Assembly: GCA_964409165.1 (NCBI GenBank)
Contig: CAYPCH010000058.1
Location: 1-22,988 of the forward strand
Length of the DNA: 22,988 nucleotides
DNA from: CAYPCH01 sp964409165
GTDB lineage: Bacteria > Bacillota > Clostridia > Acetivibrionales > Acetivibrionaceae
Reading direction: 5' to 3'
The position numbers were made by a program, and so were the translations under genes. Below the pieces are notes generated by a model. That model searched no databases and was not told the origin of the DNA. It saw only the letters and a program-made list of their open reading frames with translations. Position 1 is the stretch's first letter. The number at the start of each line of letters is the position of its first letter. Shown here piece by piece: positions 7,214 to 14,425 of this stretch.

Positions 7214-7624
7214 GTGACGGCAAAAAACAAGGTTGAAGTCAGAATAGCAGGTAAAGATTATACACTGGTTGGCGTAGAGTCAGAAGAGTATATCCAGAAG
7301 ATAGCGCTTTATATAGACAAGAAGATGAATGAGATTATGAGGATTAATAGTAAACTCAGCACATCTATGGCGTCAGTGCTTGCTGCTATTAATGTTGCTG
7401 ATGACTATTTCAAAGCCCGTGACAGCGTTGCAAGCCTCAGCAAGGAAAATAAGAAGTTTACAGAGGAAATTGAAAGGCTCAAGTCGGAGAATCAACGACT
7501 TACAAATGAAAATGCTGTAATAAGCAATAAGAATACGAACTACCAGCTTGAACTGGCAAAAAGGGAAGTAGAGCTGAACGAAGTGAGAAAATCATTGGAT
7601 AAATGTACAAGAACGAAGATTTAG
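7214..7624 (+). CDS. zapA: Cell division protein ZapA
   Basis: ZapA binds FtsZ and bundles its filaments at the division ring. The N-terminal part has the family pattern: KVEVRIAGKDYTLVG (residues 5-19), then YIQKIALYIDKKMNEI and a helix containing a variant of the usual NIADE segment (INVADDYFKA). Residues about 75-130 form a long coiled coil rich in Lys, Glu and Asn. At 136 residues it is longer than E. coli ZapA (about 109), the difference lying in the coiled coil. The start is GTG at 7214 with AAAGGAG about 10 bases upstream. In many clostridia zapA lies just before a U32 peptidase gene, as it does here with one gene between. Confidence 0.85.
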   Translation: MTAKNKVEVRIAGKDYTLVGVESEEYIQKIALYIDKKMNEIMRINSKLSTSMASVLAAINVADDYFKARDSVASLSKENKKFTEEIERLKSENQRLTNENAVISNKNTNYQLELAKREVELNEVRKSLDKCTRTKI

Positions 7625-7642
7625 AGTTTTTGCATAGTATAT

Positions 7643-7682
7643 GGGCAATACCGGGAGACTTATATTGGTGTTCCCTTTTTTA
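7643..7682 (+). terminator. Possible terminator after zapA
   Basis: GGGCAATACC and GGTGTTCCC can form an imperfect stem, followed by TTTTTT. It lies 20 bases after zapA and may only attenuate, since the next gene on the strand starts 70 bases later. Confidence 0.5.
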
Positions 7683-7749
7683 ATGTATGTAGAACTATAA
7701 TGTATGTGGAACACGATTTATAATAAATGATGTATTGTTGGGTGATAAT

Positions 7750-8625
7750 ATGAAGATGATATTTATATTTATTGACGGATTTGGTATAGGTGCGAATGAC
7801 AAAGAAAAGAATCCTCTTGTAATATCAAAGATACCGTGCTTTGATTATCTTTTTGAGAATTCCTATGTGATACCCACTGATGCATGTCTTGGGGTACCGG
7901 GACTTCCTCAGAGTGCAACAGGTCAGACTACTATTTTTACCGGTGTGAATGCATCACGAGTATTAGGCAGACATCTGCATGGACAGCCTACTTTTTCGCT
8001 TAAACGAATAATAAACCAAAACAACCTTTTTAAGGAACTTATTGCTAGGGGGCTTAAAGTAACCAATGCAAATGTATACAGGGAAGAGTACATTGCTAAA
8101 ATAATTGATCCTGAAGAAAGAAGATTCAGACCGTCGGTTACTACTGTTATGAGCCTTTCTGCAGGTATAGACTTAAGGACAGTGGAAGACTATAAAAGCG
8201 GGAATGGTATATACCATGATATAACAGGAAAAGTACTAAAGGATGGTGGATATGTTGATAAGACAATTCTACCGCAGGAAGCAGCAGAGAGGCTTTATAA
8301 AATAAGCAGGGCTTATGACTTTACTTTATTCGAGTATTTTATGACTGATGTTATAGGTCACAAGTCAGACATGAACCTTGCTGTAGAGGCTATTGAGTTA
8401 CTGGACAGGTTTATTGGAAAACTTATAGAACTCGTGGATTTGAACGAAGATATTATATATATTACAAGCGACCATGGTAATATTGAAGATGTATCTGTAA
8501 AGACACATACGTTAAATAAGGTTCCCACCATAATAATCGATAAATTGCCGGAAAATGCAGATATAAGGATTGAGAGTCTGGCAGATATAATGCCTTCTAT
8601 TTTAAAAATGTTTGATAAAGGATAG
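7750..8625 (+). CDS. Phosphoglycerate-mutase/phosphopentomutase-like metalloenzyme
   Basis: A member of the alkaline phosphatase superfamily. A metal-binding Asp occurs in FIFIDGFGIG near the N terminus, the nucleophile region is PQSATGQTTIFTG, and the C-terminal metal site is TSDHGNIEDVSVKTHT. These are the metal-site blocks shared by cofactor-independent phosphoglycerate mutase, phosphopentomutase and their relatives. At about 291 residues it is far shorter than either classic enzyme (about 510 and 390), and the large cap domain is missing or much reduced, so the substrate cannot be named. The ATG at 7750 or 7756 is preferred over an upstream TTG (7735), because the only SD-like sequence (GGGTGAT, 7740-7746) lies just before them. 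It sits 56 bases upstream of the U32 gene and is probably cotranscribed with it. Confidence 0.75.
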   Translation: MKMIFIFIDGFGIGANDKEKNPLVISKIPCFDYLFENSYVIPTDACLGVPGLPQSATGQTTIFTGVNASRVLGRHLHGQPTFSLKRIINQNNLFKELIARGLKVTNANVYREEYIAKIIDPEERRFRPSVTTVMSLSAGIDLRTVEDYKSGNGIYHDITGKVLKDGGYVDKTILPQEAAERLYKISRAYDFTLFEYFMTDVIGHKSDMNLAVEAIELLDRFIGKLIELVDLNEDIIYITSDHGNIEDVSVKTHTLNKVPTIIIDKLPENADIRIESLADIMPSILKMFDKG

Positions 8626-8629
8626 TGAC

Positions 8630-8661
8630 TCAATATAAAATTATTTTCGTGATTAATATAG
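8630..8661 (+). repeat. R3 repeat, right-half copy inside an operon
   Basis: TCAATATAAAATTATTTTCGTGATTAATATAG (8629-8660) matches the right half of the R3 copy at 280-312 with only a few changes. It fills almost all of the spacer between the metalloenzyme and U32 genes. Confidence 0.5.
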
Positions 8662-8681
8662 TAAAATTGGGGAGTAATGAA

Positions 8682-11198
8682 ATGAGAAGCTTTAAAACGG
8701 AATTACTTGCACCCTGCGGAGATTGGGATTCATTAACGGCAGCCGTTGAAAACGGAGCCGATGCCGTATATATGGGGGGTAAGTTGTTTAGTGCCAGGCA
8801 GTTTGCATCAAATTTCGATAAAGATGGAATAAGAGAAGCAGCGCTATATGCCCATGCAAGGAATGTAAATTTGTATCTTACAATGAATACCCTTGTATCT
8901 GACGGTGAGATGAAAAAGGCACTGGAGTTTTTGGAGCAAGCTTACGTAGCAGGTATTGACGGTATTATTGTACAGGATATCGGCTTTGCAGGACTTATAA
9001 AGAAAACTTTCCCTGACCTTCCCATGCATGCAAGCACACAGATGACAATTTATAATCTTGAAGGTATAAGGATTTTAGAGAATTTGGGATTTAAAAGGGC
9101 AGTGCTTGCAAGGGAATTATCTTTGGACGAGATATCTCATATAAGTGGAAATAGTGATTTGGAAATTGAAGTGTTTGTGCATGGGGCGTTGTGTGTTTCC
9201 TATTCAGGGCAGTGCCTTATGAGTAGTATTATAGGGGGTAGAAGCGGAAACAGGGGTAAATGCGCCCAGCCGTGTCGTCTTCCCTACAGAGTTATAGGAA
9301 AAGACACTGACGGAAAGGAACATGAGACCAAAAACAAATCTTATATCATGAGTCCTAAAGACCTATGCGCTGTAAATTTATTAAATGCTATTACTGCTTC
9401 AGGCGTTAAATCTTTAAAAATCGAAGGCAGGATGAAAAGTGCCGAGTATGTCGCAACGGTTGTTAGAATTTATAGAAAGTATCTTGACAGGATTGAGGAA
9501 GGAACGGGCATAAATAAGAGGGATAGTGAAATTGAAGAAAGGGATCTAAAAGAGCTGACCCAGATTTTTAACAGGGGCGGTTTTTCCGAAGGGTATTTGA
9601 ACGGTAAGACGGGAAGGGATATGATAAGTTATGAGAAGCCCAAAAATTGGGGTGTTTATATCGGGGATGTTATTTCCTTTGATTCAAGGTCATATTCGTT
9701 TAAAATAAAACTTGAGGATGAATTGTGCACAGGCGACGGTATAGAAATCTGGAATAATGAAGATGAAAGCCCGGGAACAGTTGTAACTGCAATCAGAGAA
9801 GAAGATAAAAACGTAAACTGCTCTAAACCCGGAAGATATGTGTGGATAGGAGATATTAAAGGAAAAATCCGAAAGGGAGACAAGGTATATAAGACATCGG
9901 ATAAAAGGTTGATTAACTACGCAAGGGAAACTTACAGCGGTAGGTTTCAAAGAAAAGTAAATATACGTGGAAGCTTTGAGATTAATAAGGGAATGCCCGC
10001 AGTACTTAAAGTGACCGATGATGTCGGAAATGAAGTTATAGTAAAAGGCTCTTATCCTGTGGAAGAAGCAAGGAACCGTCCTCTTTCGCAGGAACGTATA
10101 CTGGAACAGATAATGAAAACCGGACAGACACCTTTTGAATTTACAGAGGTTGATATAGAATCAGGAAACAATTTAACAATGCCTGTAAGTGAAATCAATA
10201 ACATCAGACGGATTGCACTGGAAAAACTGGAAACAAAAAGGGCTGTACGTTATGAGAGAAAAATGCGGGGATATACCGAAATTGAGGGGAATATGTTGAA
10301 TTTCCCGGGAAATAATCGAAATAGGAGAAATGCTATTAAAATTTCGGCATGCTTTTACAAATCAATTGAGGGCATCGACTTTTGCAGTATTGGTGCAGAT
10401 AGGGTCTATTTGCCTTTTAGCATTTTGATAAAGGGAAAAGCTCGGCAAATCATACATAAGATAAAGGGAAATGGAACAGAGATTTTTGCATTTATACCTC
10501 CTATAACCAGAGGGAATTATGATAATCTTATCAAGTCAAAACTCGAAGATGTTATTGATATGGGTGTTGATGGAATTTTAGCAGGCAATTTGGGTACCAT
10601 TCATATGGCAAAGAACTTTAAGGACATCTCCATTATGGGTGATTATTCATTGAATGTATTTAACAGCAATTCCATCAGGGAACTTGCACAAATGGGTTTG
10701 GATGGTGTTAACCTCTCCTTGGAACTTGCTTTGAAACAGATAGGAGGCATGAGAGATATACCAGAGGTTATAAAAGAGGTTACAGTGTATGGAAGGATTC
10801 CGCTTATGACGAGCGAGCACTGTCCGGCAGGAAGTTTGTACTCATGTAAGGATAAGAATTTAAAATGCGGCGTTGGGTTTTGTGAAGGTGATTATCAGCT
10901 TGAAGATCGCACAGGAGCGAAATTTCCCATATTGAGGGACAGGATAGATTGCAGGAGTACTATTTTGAATTCAAATGTCTTGCTCCTTGCTGATAATTTG
11001 GACAAAATAAAGTCGGCGGGTGTTGATGCTTTAAGATTGAATTTTACTGATGAAAGCCCCGGCGATATCAAGTTGATTATTGACATGCACCACGACATAT
11101 TAAACGAAAGTAAAGAAGCCGATTCACTTTATACAGATACTATAAACAGTATAAAAGAAAAGGGTTTTACAAGAGGTCACTATTTTAGAGGTGTCTAA
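8682..11198 (+). CDS. U32 family peptidase / RlhA-type RNA hydroxylation protein
   Basis: A two-part U32 family protein of 838 residues. The N-terminal TIM-barrel-like domain begins ELLAPCGDWDSLTAAVENGADAVY and holds the U32 signature EVFVHGALCVSYSGQCLMS (about 163-181). The Cys cluster GKCAQPCR follows at about 192. The middle region fits DUF3656, and the C-terminal third is a second U32-like half with further cysteines (EHCPAGS, CKDKNLKCGVGFC). Family members long annotated as collagenase-like peptidases include RlhA, which is needed for hydroxylation of 23S rRNA C2501, and TrhP, which acts on tRNA wobble uridine; conserved cysteines are thought to bind an Fe-S cluster. Length and the DUF3656 region favour the RlhA type. 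ATG 8682 has GGGGAG 6 bases upstream; an in-frame GTG at 8625 has no such site. It is followed after 25 bases by dut. Confidence 0.85.
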   Translation: MRSFKTELLAPCGDWDSLTAAVENGADAVYMGGKLFSARQFASNFDKDGIREAALYAHARNVNLYLTMNTLVSDGEMKKALEFLEQAYVAGIDGIIVQDIGFAGLIKKTFPDLPMHASTQMTIYNLEGIRILENLGFKRAVLARELSLDEISHISGNSDLEIEVFVHGALCVSYSGQCLMSSIIGGRSGNRGKCAQPCRLPYRVIGKDTDGKEHETKNKSYIMSPKDLCAVNLLNAITASGVKSLKIEGRMKSAEYVATVVRIYRKYLDRIEEGTGINKRDSEIEERDLKELTQIFNRGGFSEGYLNGKTGRDMISYEKPKNWGVYIGDVISFDSRSYSFKIKLEDELCTGDGIEIWNNEDESPGTVVTAIREEDKNVNCSKPGRYVWIGDIKGKIRKGDKVYKTSDKRLINYARETYSGRFQRKVNIRGSFEINKGMPAVLKVTDDVGNEVIVKGSYPVEEARNRPLSQERILEQIMKTGQTPFEFTEVDIESGNNLTMPVSEINNIRRIALEKLETKRAVRYERKMRGYTEIEGNMLNFPGNNRNRRNAIKISACFYKSIEGIDFCSIGADRVYLPFSILIKGKARQIIHKIKGNGTEIFAFIPPITRGNYDNLIKSKLEDVIDMGVDGILAGNLGTIHMAKNFKDISIMGDYSLNVFNSNSIRELAQMGLDGVNLSLELALKQIGGMRDIPEVIKEVTVYGRIPLMTSEHCPAGSLYSCKDKNLKCGVGFCEGDYQLEDRTGAKFPILRDRIDCRSTILNSNVLLLADNLDKIKSAGVDALRLNFTDESPGDIKLIIDMHHDILNESKEADSLYTDTINSIKEKGFTRGHYFRGV

Positions 11199-11223
11199 AA
11201 TTTATTTAAAGGGGATTAAAGAG

Positions 11224-11718
11224 ATGGACAATATAGAAGTGATGCTAGAGGTATGCAGGGATGGAGCTATAATTCCGTCTTATGCAAAAGAAGGCGATGC
11301 AGGAATGGATGTTTTTGCGGCAGAAGAGGTTCTGATAGCGCCGCAAGATACAGTTATCATACCAACCGGGATAAAGCTTGCCATACCGGAAGGATATGAA
11401 ATACAGGTGCGTCCCAGGAGCGGCATATCGTTTAAAACTCCTCTCAGGCTATCCAATTCACCAGGGACAATCGACAGTGGATATAGGGATGAACTGGGGA
11501 TAATTATAACAAATACATCAACCTCCAATGAAGAAAACGAAATATTGGGAATTGACTGTAAAGGTAACCGTAAGGGTACTTATAAAATAAATAAAGGGGA
11601 CAGAATAGCACAAATAGTTCTCCAGATTGTACCGAAAATAAAATTTACAGTAGTTGAATCTGTCGGGAACATTGGTAAAAACCGTGGAGGCGGATTCGGC
11701 TCAACAGGAGTGAGATGA
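11224..11718 (+). CDS. dut: Deoxyuridine 5'-triphosphate nucleotidohydrolase (dUTPase)
   Basis: Hydrolyses dUTP to dUMP and diphosphate, keeping uracil out of DNA and supplying dTMP synthesis. All five motifs of the trimeric dUTPase family are present in order: GDAGMDVFA (1), RPRSGIS (2), GTIDSGYRDELGIIITN (3, with the catalytic Asp), GDRIAQIVLQ (4) and the C-terminal P-loop-like RGGGFGSTG (5). The 164-residue length is normal, with a short insertion (about NEENEILGIDCKGNRKG) between motifs 3 and 4. The ATG at 11224 follows AAAGGGG by about 10 bases; an in-frame GTG at 11191 overlaps the previous gene and lacks a site. It is probably the last gene of the operon with the U32 gene. Confidence 0.95.
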   Translation: MDNIEVMLEVCRDGAIIPSYAKEGDAGMDVFAAEEVLIAPQDTVIIPTGIKLAIPEGYEIQVRPRSGISFKTPLRLSNSPGTIDSGYRDELGIIITNTSTSNEENEILGIDCKGNRKGTYKINKGDRIAQIVLQIVPKIKFTVVESVGNIGKNRGGGFGSTGVR

Positions 11719-11767
11719 AGCAAGGATTTACTGTAAACAAGTATTGGGAGTCTATATTAATCACGAA

Positions 11768-11836
11768 TAAAAAGCTCCGGGATATCGAGTCCCGGAGCTT
11801 TTTGCCGGATTTCCTTTCAGGAAATGACCCTAAAAA
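11768..11836 (+). repeat. R2 inner module alone, doubling as the dut terminator
   Basis: AAAAAGCTCCGGGA...TCCCGGAGCTTTTT is a near-perfect stem, followed by GCCGG and the hairpin ATTTCCT-TTC-AGGAAAT, then GACCCTAAAAAG. The flanking outer-module sequences (CCTCTTGG and AGAGGC...GAGTACC) seen at 2902 and 6890 are absent. It starts about 50 bases after dut and can terminate it. Confidence 0.75.
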
Positions 11837-11837
11837 G

Positions 11838-11872
11838 AAAAAAGCACTATTATTCCTGTAGTGCTTTTTCAT
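11838..11872. terminator. Second, probably bidirectional terminator
   Basis: AAAAAAGCACTA...TAGTGCTTTTTC forms a stem with A- and T-tracts on either side, so it can act in both directions. It lies between the end of dut (+) and the end of the SLH protein gene (-). Confidence 0.8.
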
Positions 11873-11992
11873 ATGTATTTTAATACAAGGGGTTTTTCAA
11901 ATTTTAAAAAGGGCTTTTCAAATTCAAATATAAATTGAAATTTATATCATATATATTCGTTTTTAATATATAAAATTATGGGGTAAGGAAGA

Positions 11993-12028
11993 AAAAACTG
12001 TACCTTATGCAGGTACAGTTTTTTTAAA
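11993..12028. terminator. Bidirectional terminator at the end of the SLH protein gene
   Basis: AAAAAACTGTACC...GGTACAGTTTTTTT is a 9-bp perfect stem with a short loop and A/T-tracts on both sides. On the minus strand it is about 50 bases beyond the stop codon of the SLH-BsuPI gene. Confidence 0.85.
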
Positions 12029-12078
12029 AAAATGATATAATTTCTTTCAATCGTTTGTAAAGTATAATCCTTAAGGAA

Positions 12079-14142
12079 CTATTTTATTTCTATAGTGTAT
12101 CCATCTGAAACAATATCAACATTACTCGATGTTCCTTTTATATATGCTACCACATATTTTGCTTTGCTTATTATGTCCTTATACTTATCTGTTTTGAGCT
12201 CTACTGCAAATTTTACAGATTTATCGGGTGCTATTTTGGTATTGATTAATGATTGCATGAACTGCTTGCCTTCTGAATATGTATATAATACTTTCTTTTG
12301 TGAATCTAAAAGTACAAATTCATATTTCTGGCTTGATGTATGCTGTATTGATATCTCATTTTTGGAATTATTCTTAAGTGTCAGATTAAGAAGCAAAGAT
12401 TCTTCGCTTTTTGTGTATCCTGGCTTTACAGCAAATTTATCACCGATTGTTACTTCGTCTTTACTTTCTTTTTTATCGTCATCCTTATTGTCTTTTTCAT
12501 CCTTTACATCATTCTTATCATTATCTTCAACGGGTATATTCAGTTTAATCTGATAACCTTTTTCATTGACGTTGAATTCTTTTGAGCTACCCATGATGAG
12601 GGCTGTAAAATAAACGGCCTTATCTTTTATAGCTTTAAAATCATCTAAAGAAATTTTTTCGGTGAAAGTAACAGTGTTACCTTTTTTGACAACAGTATCA
12701 GTTGAAGCCAATGTAAACATCTTGTCGGCAGACCATTTATACAATACATTCTTTTTAGAATCAAGAATGAAGAAGTCATATTTCTGACCAGACATGTGAT
12801 TTATTGTAACATTAGCTTTTGTGCCGTTGTCAATTGCCAACTGCATTTTGTAGTTGCTTCCATCTTTAGTGAAAGATGTCTTGACTTCCACTGTTCCTTC
12901 TATTAAATCTTCAAGTTTGACTTGGTAACCTTTTTCATTAATCTTAAAGCTGTCGGAAGTACCCATTATAAATCCGGTGAAATAAACTGCGTCATCCTCT
13001 ATGTCTTTAAAATCATCAACAGAAATTTTCTCTGTAAAGGTAACACTTGACTTTGCTTTAACAGTTGTGCTACTTGAAGCCATTGAAAACATCTTATCGG
13101 AAGACCACTTGTACAATACTTTCTTCTTCGAATTCAAGATGTAGAAGTCGTATTTCTGACTTGAAGGGTAATTTATAGTAATCTTCTTATCAGTTTTGTT
13201 GTCAATTACCAGTTGCATTTTATAGTTGTTCCCGTCTTTTTCAAATAAAGTTTCTACATCTACGGTTTTATTTTTATCTATTTCTTTATCTTTTTCTTTG
13301 ACATCAGTTTTGTCGGACTCATCTTCGATATACTTGGATAACTCTGCAAGAAGCTTGTCAAGAACTATCATTGCTTCAGCTCTTGTAGTAAATCCTTTGG
13401 GTGCAAAAATATTTGCGCCTCTTCCTTTTATAAATCCGAGTTTTATTGCACAACCCACATTTGGCTTGTACTTTTTGCCGATATCTTTTTCATCAAAAAA
13501 GGATTTCAGGAATTCTTCATATTCATTAACTTCCTGCTCTAGCATATAACGGTATCCGTTTACGAGGTAATGTACCATTTGTTCCCTAGTAACGAGATCG
13601 TTAGGCTTGAATTCCTTTTCATCATCAACTATGCCTAAAGATGTAAGGTCGTATAAAGCTGTGGAAAACCAGTCACTTTTATTAACATCGCTGAAGAAAT
13701 CTTTTATATTTGGAGTTTTTGCGTACTCAATTTCAATACCTAATGCATTATGTAGTGCTGTTATAAATTCTGATTTTTTCATCTGGGCATCGGGTAAAAA
13801 TTTTCCCTCTCCCACACCGCGAACGTAACCCCTGCTAGCCATGTCATAAATGGTGTTTTTAGCCCAATGTGATTTGACATCATTAAATGTTACTTTCAAA
13901 TTCGGCATTTTATAATTCTTTTTAAAATTATTAAACTTGTTAAAGTTCTTGAAAGAATTAAAATTATAGAACTTGTTAAAATAGTTGAAGTTACCGAATT
14001 GATTAAAGCTGTTGTTATTACCATTATCCCAGATATTTCCATTATTCCAATTGTTGCCGTTGTTCCAATTGTTGTTCGCCATAACTGGAACGGTAGAAAA
14101 GATCAGGCATAACGCTAGTAAAATTGAAAATAGTTTTTTCAT
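12079..14142 (-). CDS. SLH-anchored surface protein with three BsuPI domains
   Basis: A 687-residue exported protein. It has a signal peptide (1-22, ending VMA), then an Asn/Trp/Gly and Asn/Phe/Lys low-complexity stretch (23-78). Three SLH repeats follow (about 83-127, 147-192, 213-265) that would bind cell-wall polymer, with characteristic FNDVKSHWA, FSDVNKSDWF and TTRAEAMIVL segments. A charged linker (270-295) leads to three BsuPI-type domains (about 297-410, 418-534, 566-687). Each of these carries a QKYDFxIL(D/N)S(K)KxVLYKW/TYS core. Domains 1 and 2 are clearly closer to each other than to 3, which follows a Lys/Asp-rich linker (540-562). BsuPI is named after the B. subtilis intracellular proteinase inhibitor, but its role on a cell surface is unknown; protease inhibition or polysaccharide/protein binding are both guesses. 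GGGGAGG lies 7 bases before the ATG. It is divergent from hflX. Confidence 0.85.
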   Translation of the reverse strand: MKKLFSILLALCLIFSTVPVMANNNWNNGNNWNNGNIWDNGNNNSFNQFGNFNYFNKFYNFNSFKNFNKFNNFKKNYKMPNLKVTFNDVKSHWAKNTIYDMASRGYVRGVGEGKFLPDAQMKKSEFITALHNALGIEIEYAKTPNIKDFFSDVNKSDWFSTALYDLTSLGIVDDEKEFKPNDLVTREQMVHYLVNGYRYMLEQEVNEYEEFLKSFFDEKDIGKKYKPNVGCAIKLGFIKGRGANIFAPKGFTTRAEAMIVLDKLLAELSKYIEDESDKTDVKEKDKEIDKNKTVDVETLFEKDGNNYKMQLVIDNKTDKKITINYPSSQKYDFYILNSKKKVLYKWSSDKMFSMASSSTTVKAKSSVTFTEKISVDDFKDIEDDAVYFTGFIMGTSDSFKINEKGYQVKLEDLIEGTVEVKTSFTKDGSNYKMQLAIDNGTKANVTINHMSGQKYDFFILDSKKNVLYKWSADKMFTLASTDTVVKKGNTVTFTEKISLDDFKAIKDKAVYFTALIMGSSKEFNVNEKGYQIKLNIPVEDNDKNDVKDEKDNKDDDKKESKDEVTIGDKFAVKPGYTKSEESLLLNLTLKNNSKNEISIQHTSSQKYEFVLLDSQKKVLYTYSEGKQFMQSLINTKIAPDKSVKFAVELKTDKYKDIISKAKYVVAYIKGTSSNVDIVSDGYTIEIK

Positions 14143-14296
14143 ATAAAATCCTCCCCATTACGTGTAATAATGTTTGTTTTAAAATTAGCAAACCCGTTAA
14201 GGGTTAAAAGCTATTTCCCTTGCAATATTATTGGACGTAATTGTGAACAACTTTGTTTCATTATTTCAGCTATTCCATAACACTGCGTTAAATACA

Positions 14297-14325
14297 TTCG
14301 TGATTTATTTAAAAAAAAATGGGGT
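14297..14325 (-). promoter_or_regulatory. Possible SigI-like promoter of the SLH-BsuPI gene
   Basis: Reading the minus strand: ACCCC, a T/A-rich spacer, then CGAA (14300-14297). First C to last A spans 28 nt, against 27 nt in the cellulase candidate at 4086-4112. The predicted leader is about 150 nt. The match may be chance, as CGTGATTT here also resembles part of the R3 repeat. Confidence 0.3.
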
Positions 14326-14425
14326 ATAGACATAGAAAATTGTTAAATAACTTTTAATTTATATCAAAAAGAGTTAGAATATAAGTATATTAAAGTACAA
14401 ATTTATATTGTTGAGGTGGAAAAAT

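Noticed and set aside
12095..12553. 152-codon open frame on the plus strand
   Set aside because: Antisense to the BsuPI region of the SLH protein; Ser/Leu-rich shadow frame.
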